In this document: positions 17,883-28,791 of the stretch, in pieces
Layout: each line of letters opens with the position of its first letter
How positions within the stretch are numbered: the first letter of the stretch is position 1
Origin: Gallionella capsiferriformans ES-2
GTDB lineage: Bacteria; Pseudomonadota; Gammaproteobacteria; Burkholderiales; Gallionellaceae
NCBI RefSeq assembly: GCF_000145255.1
Contig: NC_014394.1
Location: 2,914,001-2,978,000, forward strand
Length of the DNA stretch: 64,000 nucleotides
Direction of reading: 5' to 3'
Program-made: the position numbers and the translations under genes
Notes under the pieces: model-generated
The model's database searches: none
Told to the model about the DNA's origin: nothing
Seen by the model: the letters and a program-made list of their open reading frames with translations, nothing else

Positions 17883-19826
17883 TTACGCCACGGGAATATG
17901 CACACGAAGACATGTTCCTGCCCCCTGCCTGCTTTCAATTTCAAAATGCCCGCTGAGCATGGCGACACGTTCGCGGATGCCGATCAATCCGAATGATTTG
18001 CAATTTTCGATTGCGCCGGGGTCGAACCCTGTACCGTTGTCGCATACCTCGAAACAAAGTTCGTCCTCGCTTCGAGTTACGATCACCTCAACCTGCGTCG
18101 CCTGTGCATGGCGCGCGATATTGGTCAACGACTCCTGAACGATACGAAATACGGCCGTTGCAGAAAATTCATCCAGTGCGATATTGCCATCATTGAGTGC
18201 CAGTTCGCATTGAATCTGGGTATATCCGGTAAACTCCTCGGCCAACCACTCGAGCGCGGCGACGATCCCCATATCCAGCGCACCCGGGCGCAAACTCGAT
18301 GTAATATGACGCACAATATCGACGGTGCGCTGTACACGCTGACTCATCGACTGCAGGTGCGTCAGCAATTGCGGGTTGGCCTCCCCAAAATTCAAACGCA
18401 CAAGTGAAACATCCATCCTCAGTGCGGTCAGTGCCTGACCGAGTTCATCGTGAATTTCGCGCGCAATATGCCGGTGCTCGTCTTCGCGGATATTTTCCAG
18501 ATGGGCTGAAAGCTCGCGCAACATCTGCTGCGAATGTAACAACTTTTCTTCAATGCCTTTACTCTCTGTGACATTGACTGCAACCCCGTCCCAGATACAA
18601 CCTCCGCCCGCCAGCATTCTCGGTGTGGCACGTAAATTAATCCATTTGATGCCATTATCGGCCGATAAAACACGCCCTTCCCAATTCCACAGCGTCATTT
18701 CCCGATGAGAATGCGTGAGTGAGTGATTAAACGCATCGACATGCTCAGGCAAAATGCGCGCGAGAAATTCGTTAGCATCGTGTTCGATAGCCGTTGCACT
18801 GACACCCAGCAGCCATTCTGCGCCGTTGCTGATGTAAGTAAAATTAAAACCCGCTTCCCGCTGAGTGCACTGAAAAACCATACCGGGTACATTTGCTGTC
18901 ATCACCTGAAAGCGCGCCTCGCTCTCGCGGAGATTCATTTCAATCTGCTTTCGATCGGAAATATCCCGCCCGACAGACTGAATCTCAACCAGCTGTCCGT
19001 CAGCATCAAACAGACCGCGATTGTTAAACTGCATCCAGTGAACTTGCCCGTCAGACGAGTAGACTCTGTTTTCGATCATGACGACCGGATTTTCCAGACT
19101 CAACTTGGAAATCTCTGCATTGACCCGCAATAAATCGTCCTGATATACGATGGGATGCCATCCTGAATTGAGCAACTCCACTGAAGATTTTCCGAAAAAT
19201 TTCAGAAAAGTTTCATTTGCAAAAATATAACTGCCATCGACACGCAACCGTGAAACAAGCTCTGTCTGCTCCTGCACGATGGAACGATAGCGCGCTTCGC
19301 TTTGCTGCAAGGAGTGGGCATTTTCCCGAAGCCCTTTCTCTGCCAGCTTGATCGCCGTAATATCGGACACTTGAACAAAAAAACCGACCACGTTGTCGTC
19401 AACGATATCAGGGATATATTCAGCCAGCGAGTATCTCACCCCCGTCCCATCAGGCACAGGGATCGTACGTTCAAATTTCTGCGGCACTCCTTGCAGTACG
19501 GCTTCAATATAAGGCAAATTGAGTTGATAAATCTGCTCGCCCAGCAACTCACGTATATGCTTGCCGAGCAATTTTACGGGTGACACGCCAAACCAGGTCG
19601 AATAGGCACGATTACTAAAACGGTTGTGCAAGTTACGATCCCAATAGCCTATCATCGCAGGCATGCTGTCCAGGATTGACAGCAGCGTCTTCAGCCGTAA
19701 GCTCGCACCATCAACCCGCCCGTCCCGCAAGAAAAGACTGCGCAATTGCTCGCTTTCACTACAAGATTGCGCAGTCTCCAGTTCAAGCGCACAAACCCGA
19801 TTTTCAAGGATGGTTTGAATGGACAT
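17883..19826 (-). CDS. NarX/UhpB-type sensor histidine kinase with three PAS domains
   Basis: 647 residues, apparently cytoplasmic, with no membrane span. Three PAS-like domains follow a short coiled start: about 50-170 (SMPAMIGYWDRNLHNRFSN), 180-300 (GSYIFANETFLKFFG) and 310-430. The dimerisation and phosphoacceptor region HisKA_3 is about 445-515, with H in HIAREIHDELGQALTALRMD. The HATPase domain is about 540-645, with FRIVQESLTNIARHA and CDNGTGFDPG. It is paired with the truncated regulator downstream. A FliA-type promoter motif lies about 250 bases upstream. Confidence 0.88.
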   Translation of the reverse strand: MSIQTILENRVCALELETAQSCSESEQLRSLFLRDGRVDGASLRLKTLLSILDSMPAMIGYWDRNLHNRFSNRAYSTWFGVSPVKLLGKHIRELLGEQIYQLNLPYIEAVLQGVPQKFERTIPVPDGTGVRYSLAEYIPDIVDDNVVGFFVQVSDITAIKLAEKGLRENAHSLQQSEARYRSIVQEQTELVSRLRVDGSYIFANETFLKFFGKSSVELLNSGWHPIVYQDDLLRVNAEISKLSLENPVVMIENRVYSSDGQVHWMQFNNRGLFDADGQLVEIQSVGRDISDRKQIEMNLRESEARFQVMTANVPGMVFQCTQREAGFNFTYISNGAEWLLGVSATAIEHDANEFLARILPEHVDAFNHSLTHSHREMTLWNWEGRVLSADNGIKWINLRATPRMLAGGGCIWDGVAVNVTESKGIEEKLLHSQQMLRELSAHLENIREDEHRHIAREIHDELGQALTALRMDVSLVRLNFGEANPQLLTHLQSMSQRVQRTVDIVRHITSSLRPGALDMGIVAALEWLAEEFTGYTQIQCELALNDGNIALDEFSATAVFRIVQESLTNIARHAQATQVEVIVTRSEDELCFEVCDNGTGFDPGAIENCKSFGLIGIRERVAMLSGHFEIESRQGAGTCLRVHIPVA

Positions 19827-20209
19827 GACTATTGTTTAATTTCTATCGGCAGCACTGAGATTTGTAAATAACGAACAAGATGGGTAGAAAAATCATGCGG
19901 TAACAGGTACTTCATTCTGAACCGATTCTATCCCAGAACAATGCCAGATAACCTGAAAAACCAACACCCAGCGCTGATTAATTGCATTGCTGACCGATTC
20001 TGTTTTCACATACCAGATAAATCTTACAACCAGGTAGGCAATAGTGCCGGTAAAAATCAGAATTGACCGACTACATTTCATTATCGGCTAAGTGGATAAT
20101 AAATTTGCGCGGTAATCAAGTTTAGCGATGGGCTCGCTCAGTCTTCAAGTTAGCGCGCAAGAATGATTCTCAGATCGATATCTGCCACACATCCAGAAAA
20201 GAGGTTGCA
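19827..20209. other. Divergent intergenic region between kinase and chemoreceptor
   Basis: Separates the leftward kinase from the rightward receptor. It contains the sigma-28-like motif described separately. A leftward 62-codon frame at 19893-20081 has a hydrophobic stretch but no ribosome site, and its start overlaps the promoter motif, so I do not call it a gene. GAGG at 20201 serves the receptor gene. Confidence 0.5.
20081..20107 (-). promoter_or_regulatory. Candidate sigma-28 (FliA) promoter reading toward the sensor kinase
   Basis: On the minus strand CAAATTTA is followed after 11 bases by GCCGATAA. The enterobacterial FliA consensus is TAAAGTTT, 11 bases, GCCGATAA. The -10 element is perfect, the spacing is exact and the -35 element matches at five of eight positions. 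It would give the kinase a leader of about 240 bases and tie it to motility gene control, in keeping with the neighbouring chemoreceptors. Confidence 0.4.
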
Positions 20210-21469
20210 ATGCCCTTAGAAATCGGCAAAATCAGACAACGTCAGCTGACCGTGGCGTTGCTGACCGCAATGATTTGCGCAAGCGGTGTCTATCTGATGC
20301 ATACGCCATTTCACGACTGGCTGCATCAGGCATCAGGATTATCCGACCAAATCGCCGATGCAACAGGTACCGCAATCATTGTTTTGATCAGTTTTATGGT
20401 CAGCAATCTGGTTTCCATCACGCTGTTTAAAGATATTATCTTAGGCATGGCAGCGACTCAGGAAACGCTGTCGGCCTCATTGAATTGCAGCGAAAAAATT
20501 ATACAGAGTGCCGCGGACGAACTTAATGAGCTCCCGTCTCTCACCAGCTTGTTCAATGATCAGTTGCAATCCGTCACAGTTGAAACGGAACGATCCGCTT
20601 TTCAAATTATGGAACGATTGCAACTGATAGAGCGTGTGATCGATAGCTTGCTCGAGACCGTGACAACAAGTCAGCAGGAAATCTCCACACGTGTAAATCA
20701 GGACGATACCGAGTCAAATATTCAATTGATTCAGAATCTCAATCAATATATTCAAGACCGGCTTATTGAAGCAAATCAAGATCGTGACAGCATTGCGATC
20801 GTGGTTGAGCAAGCCAGATCCATGCAAGCGCTGGTCAACATGATCAAGGATATTTCTGCTCAGACCAACCTGCTGGCACTCAATGCGGCCATCGAAGCGG
20901 CCCGTGCCGGTCAATTTGGCCGCGGATTCGCCGTGGTGGCCGACGAGGTGCGTCGACTATCGGGTTCAACTGAACTGGCCGTAGCAAAGGTCCAAGATGG
21001 CATTAGTAATGTGGTCAAATTAATCGACGACCAATTCGGCAGTAAGCTCGAAGACAGCTGCATAATAAAACAACAACAGCTACTCGAAAAATTTTCCGCC
21101 CATCTGGACAATATGCGCGAGAGCTACCTTCAGTTGAAGCTGCGTGACGAGGAGATGATCGCGCACCTAGAAAAAACGAGCCAGACCCTGTCATCGATGT
21201 TTATGGATGTGATGGCCAGCATTCAGTTTCAAGACATCACAAGACAGCAGGTAGAGCAGGTCCAAAAATCACTCAACAAGCTTGATTCTCGCATATCAGA
21301 CATGGTTGGCATGATGCGGAATAAGCATTTTATCGATACGCCCTCAATCAAAGCACAATTTGATAATATCTATTCTGAATATGTCATGGCGAGTCAACGA
21401 GAAATACATCAAATAGCTGTTGCAGGAGCAAATCTCCTTGGCGCGCCCAACAAAATTGAATTGTTCTAA
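20210..21469 (+). CDS. Methyl-accepting chemotaxis protein-like receptor with short N-terminal membrane region
   Basis: 419 residues. Two closely spaced spans (about 14-30 and 52-72) leave only a short periplasmic loop, so no large sensor domain is present. The cytoplasmic part contains the conserved MCP hairpin tip ([38 protein letters not shown]) that binds CheA/CheW. The C-terminal region has [19 protein letters not shown], common in this subgroup. No CheR pentapeptide is present at the end. GAGG is 5 bases before ATG 20210. Its ligand is unknown. Confidence 0.88.
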   Translation: MPLEIGKIRQRQLTVALLTAMICASGVYLMHTPFHDWLHQASGLSDQIADATGTAIIVLISFMVSNLVSITLFKDIILGMAATQETLSASLNCSEKIIQSAADELNELPSLTSLFNDQLQSVTVETERSAFQIMERLQLIERVIDSLLETVTTSQQEISTRVNQDDTESNIQLIQNLNQYIQDRLIEANQDRDSIAIVVEQARSMQALVNMIKDISAQTNLLALNAAIEAARAGQFGRGFAVVADEVRRLSGSTELAVAKVQDGISNVVKLIDDQFGSKLEDSCIIKQQQLLEKFSAHLDNMRESYLQLKLRDEEMIAHLEKTSQTLSSMFMDVMASIQFQDITRQQVEQVQKSLNKLDSRISDMVGMMRNKHFIDTPSIKAQFDNIYSEYVMASQREIHQIAVAGANLLGAPNKIELF

Positions 21470-21535
21470 CTTCACCTGCCACACTCAAACGAGTTGTCAC
21501 ATTAAGGCACACACTAACGACTGGAGTATTAGGTA

Positions 21536-24313
21536 ATGCGCACAAATCTGCCCGTAACAGACAACGAATATTTACTGCAAGACGGCACAATGCTGGTATC
21601 AAGCACCGACCTGAATGGCGTAATTACCTTTTGCAACCGGAATTTCATCGAAGCGAGTGGTTACTCTGAAAAAGAGCTGCTGGGACAACCACACAATCTA
21701 GTCCGCCACCCTCACATGCCGGCAGAGGCATTTGAAGATATGTGGGAAAACTTAAAAAATGGCAAGTCCTGGTCAAGCATCGTCAAAAACCGCCGCAAAA
21801 ACGGTGATTTCTATTGGGTTATGGCGAATGTCACCCCCGTGCATAATGACGGAGTGGCCACAGGCTACATGTCCGTACGCAGCAAACCGAGTCGCGAACA
21901 GGTGGCGACAGCTGAGGCCGGCTACCGAAATTTACTTGCGGGTGATGCAAAAAGCCTGCGCATACAGGCCGGAAAAATCGTTCGCCACACGCTTTTGAGC
22001 GCACTGAAAATACAACTCAAAAAGCTGTCTATTGGGCAAAGGCTCGCGCTCGGCTTTGGCATGATGATGCTATTGCTCGCGATTATCGGTGCTACTTCGT
22101 ACAGGGGCATCACAGAATTCGGTCAGCAATGGCAAAATTACCAGCAAACTGTCAACCAGAAGCGCACCTATCTGGAACAGGCGCGTATCGAACTGGGCGA
22201 CGGCATACACCACTTCAAAAATTATCTGATCCGGGGCGGTGAATACAAAGAAAAATTTTATGCTGACATGTCCGCAATGGATAAAACTATTACAGCGTTC
22301 AGTCAGGTGCCGGGCATCACAAGTGACGAGATTGACGCGCTAACAAATCTGCGTGAGGGAAAAACGCGCTATTTAGCTGCCATTGATGAAATGGCGCGAC
22401 TCAAAGCGCTGGGGAAAAGCATCGCCGAAATTGACAGCAGTATCAAAGGTGCGGACAAAGCAATGGGCAGCGCACTCGAAAAACTCAGTCAACACATTAA
22501 AGATGACACAGGTCAGCGAACTGAAAATGTAACCTCCGGCATTACATCAGCAACCCGACTTTTATTGATACTGCTCGGCGTCTCCTTGGCCATTAGCGGA
22601 CTACTCAATCTCTGGACAGCTAGAAGCATTTTGCTCCCGGTCAGAAAAGCAACGCGTGCAGCGCAGGCTGTTTCCAGAGGCGAGTACAGCCATGAAATTG
22701 ATGCGGAAGGCCGCACAGATGAACTCGGACAGATGCTGGAGGAATTCAAAGTCATGCAGATCAGGACCGGGTACTCAGTCAAGCACGCCGAAGAGAATAC
22801 CGCTGAAGCACTCCGCATCAAAAGCGCATTGGATTCAGTTTCATCATGCGTGACCGTATCGGATGAGCGCAACGAAGTCATCTACTTTAATGAAGCGATG
22901 CGCAAACAAATCAACCTGATGCAGCCTCAAATGCAGCGACTGTTCCCTGACTTTAATACGGAAGACATCATCGGAAAACGTGTCGGTAATTTCTTCGAGA
23001 GCGACGAATTACGCACAGCCTATGCCGCGCCGCTTGATGCACCAAAACGCTTTGAAGTACCGATGGCAGGACGCGACATGCGACTGGAGCCTTGCCCGAT
23101 CTATAACAGTCAACGCACTTATCTCGGCCGCGTGACCCAATGGATAGACCGCACCAACGAAGTGGCCGTAGAACGTGAAATTGCCTCGATTGTCGCTTCA
23201 GCCGCAGCGGGGGATTTTGCCCCTCGTGTCGAATTGACTGGCAAAGAAGGATTTTTCCTCAAGCTGGCCGAAGATATGAATCTATTTTTGTCCGCCAGCG
23301 AAAGTGGTTTAAACGAGGTCGTCAGCGTATTGGGTGCACTCGCAAAAGGCGACCTGACACAAACCATGAACGGCAATCACCAGGGGACTTTCCGGCAATT
23401 GCAAGATGATGCAAATACAACATCGGAACAACTGACGGATATTATCAGCCAGATAAAAATTGCCGCAGAAACCATCAACATGGCATCGAAGGAAATCGCC
23501 TCAGGCAACACCGATCTTTCTCAGCGCACCGAGCAGCAGGCAGCCAGTCTGGAAGAAACGGCCTCGAGCATGGAGCAGATCACCGCAACCGTTAAACACA
23601 ACACCGATAATGCACATCAAGCCAACAAAATCGCGCATGGCGCCTCCGAAATTGCGCGGCGTGGCGGCGAAGCCGTGGGGCGTGTCGTCCACACCATGGA
23701 ATCCATCAGCGAAAGTTCGAAAAAAATCGTCGATATTATTTCCGTGATCGACGGTATTGCTTTTCAAACCAACATACTCGCACTCAATGCAGCCGTTGAA
23801 GCGGCACGCGCAGGCGAACAGGGGCGCGGTTTCGCGGTCGTCGCAGCAGAAGTGCGCAACCTTGCCCAGCGCAGTGCCGTAGCCGCGAATGAGATTAAAA
23901 AGCTGATCACCGATTCGGTCGCTAAAGTGAGCGAAGGAACCCAGCTGGTCGGGGTAGCCGGTCAAACCATGGGTGAAATTCTCAGTGCGGTCAACCGAGT
24001 AAACGACATCATGTCGGAAATCAGCGCGGCTTCCGATGAACAAAGCACGGGGATAGAGCAGGTAAACCGTGCGATAACCCAAATGGACGATGTCACCCAG
24101 CAAAATGCAGCGCTGGTAGAACAAGCCGCTGCAGCCGCTGAATCGATGGAAGAGCAAGCGCAAGAACTCAATCGCCTCATGCTGACTTTCAGATTAAACT
24201 CGGGTGCGCCAGCCGTGCACTATCCGGCCAGACAGCCTGAAAAACGTCCCGTACAAAAACCCAAAGCACTCCCAAAAGCATCAAACGATAAAGAAACATG
24301 GGAAGAGTTTTAA
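21536..24313 (+). CDS. PAS-containing methyl-accepting chemotaxis protein with CheR-tether tail
   Basis: 925 residues, long for the family. Order: an Aer-like PAS domain (about 15-120, with [20 protein letters not shown] and [12 protein letters not shown]), TM about 172-192, a four-helix-type periplasmic domain (about 195-330), TM about 335-355, HAMP (about 355-410), a second PAS-like region (about 425-535) and the signalling domain (about 640-890, [20 protein letters not shown]). The protein ends TWEEF, which fits the xWxxF pentapeptide that tethers CheR and CheB. The Aer-like PAS suggests redox or energy sensing. It follows the first receptor by 66 bases. Confidence 0.9.
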   Translation: MRTNLPVTDNEYLLQDGTMLVSSTDLNGVITFCNRNFIEASGYSEKELLGQPHNLVRHPHMPAEAFEDMWENLKNGKSWSSIVKNRRKNGDFYWVMANVTPVHNDGVATGYMSVRSKPSREQVATAEAGYRNLLAGDAKSLRIQAGKIVRHTLLSALKIQLKKLSIGQRLALGFGMMMLLLAIIGATSYRGITEFGQQWQNYQQTVNQKRTYLEQARIELGDGIHHFKNYLIRGGEYKEKFYADMSAMDKTITAFSQVPGITSDEIDALTNLREGKTRYLAAIDEMARLKALGKSIAEIDSSIKGADKAMGSALEKLSQHIKDDTGQRTENVTSGITSATRLLLILLGVSLAISGLLNLWTARSILLPVRKATRAAQAVSRGEYSHEIDAEGRTDELGQMLEEFKVMQIRTGYSVKHAEENTAEALRIKSALDSVSSCVTVSDERNEVIYFNEAMRKQINLMQPQMQRLFPDFNTEDIIGKRVGNFFESDELRTAYAAPLDAPKRFEVPMAGRDMRLEPCPIYNSQRTYLGRVTQWIDRTNEVAVEREIASIVASAAAGDFAPRVELTGKEGFFLKLAEDMNLFLSASESGLNEVVSVLGALAKGDLTQTMNGNHQGTFRQLQDDANTTSEQLTDIISQIKIAAETINMASKEIASGNTDLSQRTEQQAASLEETASSMEQITATVKHNTDNAHQANKIAHGASEIARRGGEAVGRVVHTMESISESSKKIVDIISVIDGIAFQTNILALNAAVEAARAGEQGRGFAVVAAEVRNLAQRSAVAANEIKKLITDSVAKVSEGTQLVGVAGQTMGEILSAVNRVNDIMSEISAASDEQSTGIEQVNRAITQMDDVTQQNAALVEQAAAAAESMEEQAQELNRLMLTFRLNSGAPAVHYPARQPEKRPVQKPKALPKASNDKETWEEF

Positions 24314-24403
24314 TGCAGCGTGCCGGGGTTTGTGCATTTTAAACTAGCTGACGAGCGATTGAAGTCGTGAAATTTCCCGGATATTTTCCGCTATGATGGC
24401 GTG

Positions 24404-24871
24404 ATGGACTATCAGGCAAAACTATCCGCCCCGTTTGGCATCCTCGGCATCCGCTGCGAAGACGATGCGCTGACCGGAATCGATTTTTTACCCTTAACAC
24501 ACTCAGCAGAGCGTGCCAGCGGTCCGTTTGCCCAAACGGTCTGCGAACAATTGGCGCGTTACTTTGACAAACCCGATGCACAATTTAGCCTTGCGCTCAA
24601 ATACCCGGCAACCGCGTACCGGCAACGCGTCTGGCAAGCGATATCGGCTATTCCCTGCGGCCAGACGCGTAGCTACGGCGAGCTGGCCCGGCAATTAAAT
24701 TCGGGTGCACAGGCAGTCGGTCAAGCCTGCGGCGCCAACCCGATTCCCATCATCATCCCCTGTCATCGTGTCGTGGGCCGTGCCGGATTAGGCGGGTTTA
24801 TGAACAGTACCGGCGCTACCACACTGGATATCAAACGCTGGTTGCTGGCGCATGAAGGAATAACAGGGTGA
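24404..24871 (+). CDS. ogt: Methylated-DNA--protein-cysteine methyltransferase
   Basis: A suicide repair enzyme that removes alkyl groups from O6-methylguanine in DNA, 155 residues. The active-site motif is IPCHRVVGRAGLGGF, with the acceptor Cys in PCHRV. The DNA-binding helix region (YRQRVWQAISAIPCGQTRSY, GELARQ) and ANPIPIIIPC are family-typical. No Ada regulatory domain is fused. ATG 24404 is used, and GTG 24401 immediately upstream is equally possible. The end overlaps xerD by GTGA. Confidence 0.92.
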   Translation: MDYQAKLSAPFGILGIRCEDDALTGIDFLPLTHSAERASGPFAQTVCEQLARYFDKPDAQFSLALKYPATAYRQRVWQAISAIPCGQTRSYGELARQLNSGAQAVGQACGANPIPIIIPCHRVVGRAGLGGFMNSTGATTLDIKRWLLAHEGITG

Positions 24872-25785
24872 ACAACGCCGAACTGCTCGATGAATTCGCA
24901 GATTCACTCTGGCTGGAAGACGGGCTGTCGCGCAATACGCTGGATAGTTACCGGCGCGATCTGAACAAATTTTCTGACTGGCTGAGAAACCAGCGCGGGC
25001 AAGATCTGTTGCAGACCACGCATGCCGATCTGCAAGGCTATATCGCCGATCTGTTCATCGTACAAAAGGCCAAACCCAGCTCTGCTGGACGCAATCTCTC
25101 CAGCCTCAAACGCTTGTTCCGCTATCTGCTGCGTCAGGGGAAAATTGCGATCGACCCCACCCTGAAAATCGACACCCCCAAGCTGCCGCGCAATCTCCCG
25201 CAGTCGCTGACCGAACAGGACGTTGAGCAGCTTTTAGCCGCCCCCGACATCGAAACATCGCTGGGGCTGCGGGATCGCACCATGTTTGAAGTGCTGTACG
25301 CTACCGGCTTACGCGTATCGGAACTGGTATCCCTCGGCATCGGCCAGCTCGACATGGATATGGGCGTAGTGCGTGTCGCCGGCAAAGGCAACAAGGAGCG
25401 GCTCGTCCCGCTGGGCGAAGTCGCGCTGGACTGGCTGCAAAGCTATCTTGATGACAGTCGCGGCGTACTGCTGGCAGGACGCATCAGCGACGATCTGTTC
25501 GTCACCGCCCGAGGCTCCGGCATGACGCGGCAGATGTTCTGGTATCTGATCAAAAAACACGCAAAACAAGGCGGGCTCGACAAGCCGCTCTCTCCGCACA
25601 CCTTGCGCCATGCCTTTGCCACGCACCTGCTCAATCACGGCGCTGACTTGCGCGTGGTGCAGATGCTGCTGGGGCACGCCGATATTTCGACCACACAGAT
25701 TTACACCCATGTCGCCCGCGAACGCTTGAAGCAACTGCACGCCAAACATCACCCCAGAGGATCACCGGCGCCCGTCGGCCAATGA
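24868..25785 (+). CDS. xerD: Tyrosine recombinase XerD (chromosome dimer resolution)
   Basis: 305 residues with the core SAM-like domain (about 5-95) and a catalytic domain (about 110-295). Active-site residues are visible: R in YATGLRVSELVSL, K in GKGNKERLVPLG, HxxR in SPHTLRHAFATHLL, H in LLGHADIST and the nucleophile Y in TQIYTHV. It acts with XerC at dif during division. The length and the GHADISTTQIYTHV ending match XerD rather than phage integrases. It starts at GTG 24868 within the ogt stop. Confidence 0.92.
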   Translation: MNNAELLDEFADSLWLEDGLSRNTLDSYRRDLNKFSDWLRNQRGQDLLQTTHADLQGYIADLFIVQKAKPSSAGRNLSSLKRLFRYLLRQGKIAIDPTLKIDTPKLPRNLPQSLTEQDVEQLLAAPDIETSLGLRDRTMFEVLYATGLRVSELVSLGIGQLDMDMGVVRVAGKGNKERLVPLGEVALDWLQSYLDDSRGVLLAGRISDDLFVTARGSGMTRQMFWYLIKKHAKQGGLDKPLSPHTLRHAFATHLLNHGADLRVVQMLLGHADISTTQIYTHVARERLKQLHAKHHPRGSPAPVGQ

Positions 25786-25849
25786 GTCGTGCCTACAAAC
25801 AAAACGGCCGAATAGAGTAAACTCGCACCGCCATGAATGGACAACCGCT

Positions 25850-26920
25850 ATGAGCGAACTTTTTATCTCCGAATCCCGTGCACGGCTGCGCACGCTGCTG
25901 GCGATCGGCTATACCCTGTTCATCGCCTACGTCAGCCTGTCGCCTTTTACCGGCTGGCGCGACCAGGGCCTCCGTTTCAACGATGTACTCAGCATACCGC
26001 TGCTATCGACATTTACCCCGTTTGATGCCGTCGTCAACGTGCTGGCGTATATTCCCTTCGGTTTTCTGGTTGGCCTGGCGCTGCGGGCGCGTTTCGCCGT
26101 AGCGGCGAGTTTACTCGTCGCGCTCGCGTGCGGCATCTGCTTGTCGGCGGGCATGGAGTTTCTGCAAATGTACCTGCCTTCGCGCACCAGTTCCAATCTG
26201 GATGTGCTGACCAATAGTAGCGGCACCTTAATCGGCACCTTGCTAGCAGTGAATGTCGCCTCCTGGAGCTGGTTTCGTCTGGGGCTCATGCGCTGGCGCA
26301 GCAGCCAGTTCCATCACGGCCGCGAGATGGATTTTGGCTTAGCACTCCTCGCACTCTGGGTGTTCGGACAGATCAATCCGTCCTTGCCAATGCTGGGCAA
26401 CGTGTTTATCACCGAAGCGGTGCATCAACCCTTTGTAGCGCCGTTGCCTGAGCCATTCAGCTGGCGGGAAACCGGCGTCGTCACCCTCAACTTATTGATG
26501 TTAGGCGCTTTGCTGCTGTCTTTACTTCGCGCCCCGCGCCGCGTCGCATCGTCCCTACTGGTGGTACTGAGCATGGTCGCCTTGATAAAATTTATCGCCG
26601 CTGCCGTACTGCTCAAATCCTGGGCGCTGCTGCTTTGGATCAACGGCGAGGCGATGCTGGGCATTTTACTGGGCCTCGCGATCCTCATCCTGCTGCTATG
26701 GATACCGCGGGCGACCGTGAATGCGGCAGGTGCGCTGGTGGCAGTGAGCTATTTTTTAATGGTGAATTTCATGGTGGATGGCAACACGCCGGCCGCCGCG
26801 ATGTCGGTGTACCACTGGCATTACGGGCACTTGCTCAATTACAACGGTCTGGCGCAAACCATCACGCTGATTTTCCCGGCCTTGCTGTTATTTCATCTGT
26901 GGCGGATACGCAACGTATAA
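25850..26920 (+). CDS. VanZ-like family membrane protein
   Basis: 356 residues with about ten hydrophobic spans. The first 130 residues match VanZ-like proteins: YTLFIAYVSLSPFTGW, DAVVNVLAYIPFGFLVGLAL and AGMEFLQMYLPSRTSSNLD, with NVLAYIPFG and the E/R-containing segment conserved. The C-terminal half is hydrophobic and less conserved. Betaproteobacterial members of this length are common and uncharacterised. A cell-envelope role is likely but unproven. Confidence 0.8.
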   Translation: MSELFISESRARLRTLLAIGYTLFIAYVSLSPFTGWRDQGLRFNDVLSIPLLSTFTPFDAVVNVLAYIPFGFLVGLALRARFAVAASLLVALACGICLSAGMEFLQMYLPSRTSSNLDVLTNSSGTLIGTLLAVNVASWSWFRLGLMRWRSSQFHHGREMDFGLALLALWVFGQINPSLPMLGNVFITEAVHQPFVAPLPEPFSWRETGVVTLNLLMLGALLLSLLRAPRRVASSLLVVLSMVALIKFIAAAVLLKSWALLLWINGEAMLGILLGLAILILLLWIPRATVNAAGALVAVSYFLMVNFMVDGNTPAAAMSVYHWHYGHLLNYNGLAQTITLIFPALLLFHLWRIRNV

Positions 26921-26948
26921 TCAGCGCATATTAATTTGGAGCCGAGCG

Positions 26949-27260
26949 ATGAGTCATTTCGATAAGCACGTTTTCTTCTGCACCAATCAGCGTGAAGACG
27001 GCAGCGATTGTTGCGGCAATCACGGTGCGCAAAAGGCGCGGGACTATGTCAAAAACAAGGTCAAAGAACTGGGTATTTCTGCACGCGGCAACAGCATCCG
27101 GATCAATTCCGCCGGCTGTCTCGACCGCTGCGATGAGGGGCCGGTTCTGGTGATTTACCCTGAAGGCGTCTGGTACACCTTTATCGATGAATCGGATCTC
27201 GATGAAATCATCGCAGAACACTTGCAGCATGGCCGCATCGTCGAGCGTCTGAAGATTTAA
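26949..27260 (+). CDS. Thioredoxin-like [2Fe-2S] ferredoxin
   Basis: 103 residues, with the fold of the Aquifex-type 2Fe-2S ferredoxin also seen in NuoE. Cluster ligands appear as the first Cys in VFFCTNQREDGSDCC and the pair in SAGCLDRCDEGP. It acts as a soluble electron carrier, partner unknown. The stop overlaps the following hydrolase start by one base (TAATG). The ferredoxin, hydrolase, nodI, nodJ order is often seen in Betaproteobacteria. Confidence 0.88.
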   Translation: MSHFDKHVFFCTNQREDGSDCCGNHGAQKARDYVKNKVKELGISARGNSIRINSAGCLDRCDEGPVLVIYPEGVWYTFIDESDLDEIIAEHLQHGRIVERLKI

Positions 27261-27880
27261 TGGTGACGCAAAGCAAAATCACCCTCGCAGGCCCTACCGG
27301 TCAGCTCGAAGGCATGCTGCATCTGCCGGATTCTGAACCCGTCGCCATTGCCGTGGTAGCGCACCCGCTGCCCACTATGGGCGGCACGATGGATAACAAG
27401 ATCGTCACCACGCTATGCAAGACTTTCGCAGAGCTAGGATTTGCCACGCTGCGTTTTAATTTTCGCGGCGTAGGCGCAAGTTGCGGCGAATTCGACAGTG
27501 GCAACGGAGAAGTGGAAGACCTGCTGGCAGTCGTGCAGCACGCGCGGGATGCCTTCGGGCATCTGCCGCTGATCCTGTCGGGATTTTCATTCGGCGGCTA
27601 TGTTGCCGCGCGCGCAGCAGAGCATATTCAGCCGCAACCCAACAAACTGGTATTGATTGCGCCTGCCGTCGTGCGTTTCGCGATGCCGCCCGTGGCCCAT
27701 AATTCGCTGGTGATCCACGGCGAACAGGACGAAGTGATACCGCTAAGCGATGCCCTGGACTGGGCACGCCCGCAGCATTTGCCGCTGGTGGTATTTCCCG
27801 AGGCAGGACATTTTTTCCACGGCAGATTGCAGCAGCTCAAGCAAATCGTGCTTCGCGAATTTAACGGGTGTCGTCTATGA
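27260..27880 (+). CDS. Alpha/beta hydrolase
   Basis: 206 residues. The nucleophile elbow is [16 protein letters not shown] (GFSFG), the oxyanion region is [20 protein letters not shown], the acid is in [11 protein letters not shown] and the catalytic His is in EAGHFFHG. This matches the KANL3/Tex30-like small hydrolases (YpfH type) conserved beside nodI in this group. The substrate is unknown. It overlaps nodI by ATGA. Confidence 0.85.
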   Translation: MVTQSKITLAGPTGQLEGMLHLPDSEPVAIAVVAHPLPTMGGTMDNKIVTTLCKTFAELGFATLRFNFRGVGASCGEFDSGNGEVEDLLAVVQHARDAFGHLPLILSGFSFGGYVAARAAEHIQPQPNKLVLIAPAVVRFAMPPVAHNSLVIHGEQDEVIPLSDALDWARPQHLPLVVFPEAGHFFHGRLQQLKQIVLREFNGCRL

Positions 27881-28791
27881 ACCGCGTCATTGTGGCCGAA
27901 AATCTGGTGAAGCAATACGCAGGTCAGCGCGTCGTCGATGGCATCAGTCTCGATATCGTGCGCGGCGAATGTTTTGGCCTGCTGGGGCCGAACGGTGCGG
28001 GAAAAACGACCACCTTGCGACTGCTGCTGGGCTTGATTGCACCGGATAGCGGCCATATCGAATTGCTCAATCACCCGATACCAGGAGATGCCCGTGAGGC
28101 GCGGCTGCGCGTCGGCGTCGTGCCGCAAATGGACAATCTCGACCCCGACTTTACCGTGACAGAAAACCTGATGGTATACGGCAGATACTTCGGCATGACG
28201 GATGCGCAGATCAAGGCGCGTCTACCGGAACTGCTGGAGTTCGCCAATTTGACGCATAAGGCCGATGCGAAAGTCCCGACGCTGTCAGGCGGCATGAAAC
28301 GGCGTCTGACGCTGGCGCGCGCACTGGTCAACGATCCAGATGTGATTTTTCTCGACGAGCCGACCACAGGCCTTGATCCACAGGCACGCCATCTGATCTG
28401 GCAGCGCCTGCGCGAACTGACGGCGCGCGGCAAAACGCTGGTGCTGACCACGCACTTCATGGATGAAGCCGAGCGACTCTGTCATCGTCTGGCCGTGATG
28501 GACAACGGGCGCATCATCAGTCAGGGCTCACCGCGCGACCTGATTGCCGAAAATATCGAGCCCGAAGTCGTCGAGGTATTTGGCGAACAGGCGGCCGACT
28601 GGGCGATTAGCCATGCGGCACATCACACTCAACGCTTCGAAGTCAGCGGCGAATCGGTGTTTTGCTATGTGAATGACGCGCAGCCGCTGCTGCTCGAATT
28701 GCAGCAACATGCCGAATTACGCTACGTGCATCGTCCGGCCAATCTCGAAGACGTATTTCTAAAACTAACGGGGCGGGAGATGCGGGAATGA
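27877..28791 (+). CDS. nodI: ABC transporter ATP-binding protein, NodI type
   Basis: 304 residues. Walker A is [10 protein letters not shown], the signature is [15 protein letters not shown], Walker B is [17 protein letters not shown], and the switch His is in [13 protein letters not shown]. The family is the DRA/NodI exporter ATPase. In rhizobia it exports Nod factors, but in free-living Betaproteobacteria the substrate is unknown. ATG 27877 is used instead of GTG 27868 because of the ATGA coupling. It also overlaps nodJ by ATGA, but that nodJ is broken. Confidence 0.88.
   Translation: MNRVIVAENLVKQYAGQRVVDGISLDIVRGECFGLLGPNGAGKTTTLRLLLGLIAPDSGHIELLNHPIPGDAREARLRVGVVPQMDNLDPDFTVTENLMVYGRYFGMTDAQIKARLPELLEFANLTHKADAKVPTLSGGMKRRLTLARALVNDPDVIFLDEPTTGLDPQARHLIWQRLRELTARGKTLVLTTHFMDEAERLCHRLAVMDNGRIISQGSPRDLIAENIEPEVVEVFGEQAADWAISHAAHHTQRFEVSGESVFCYVNDAQPLLLELQQHAELRYVHRPANLEDVFLKLTGREMRE

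Noticed and set aside
19893..20081. 62-codon leftward frame with a hydrophobic N-terminus
   Set aside because: No ribosome site, no family, and the start overlaps the sigma-28-like promoter motif.
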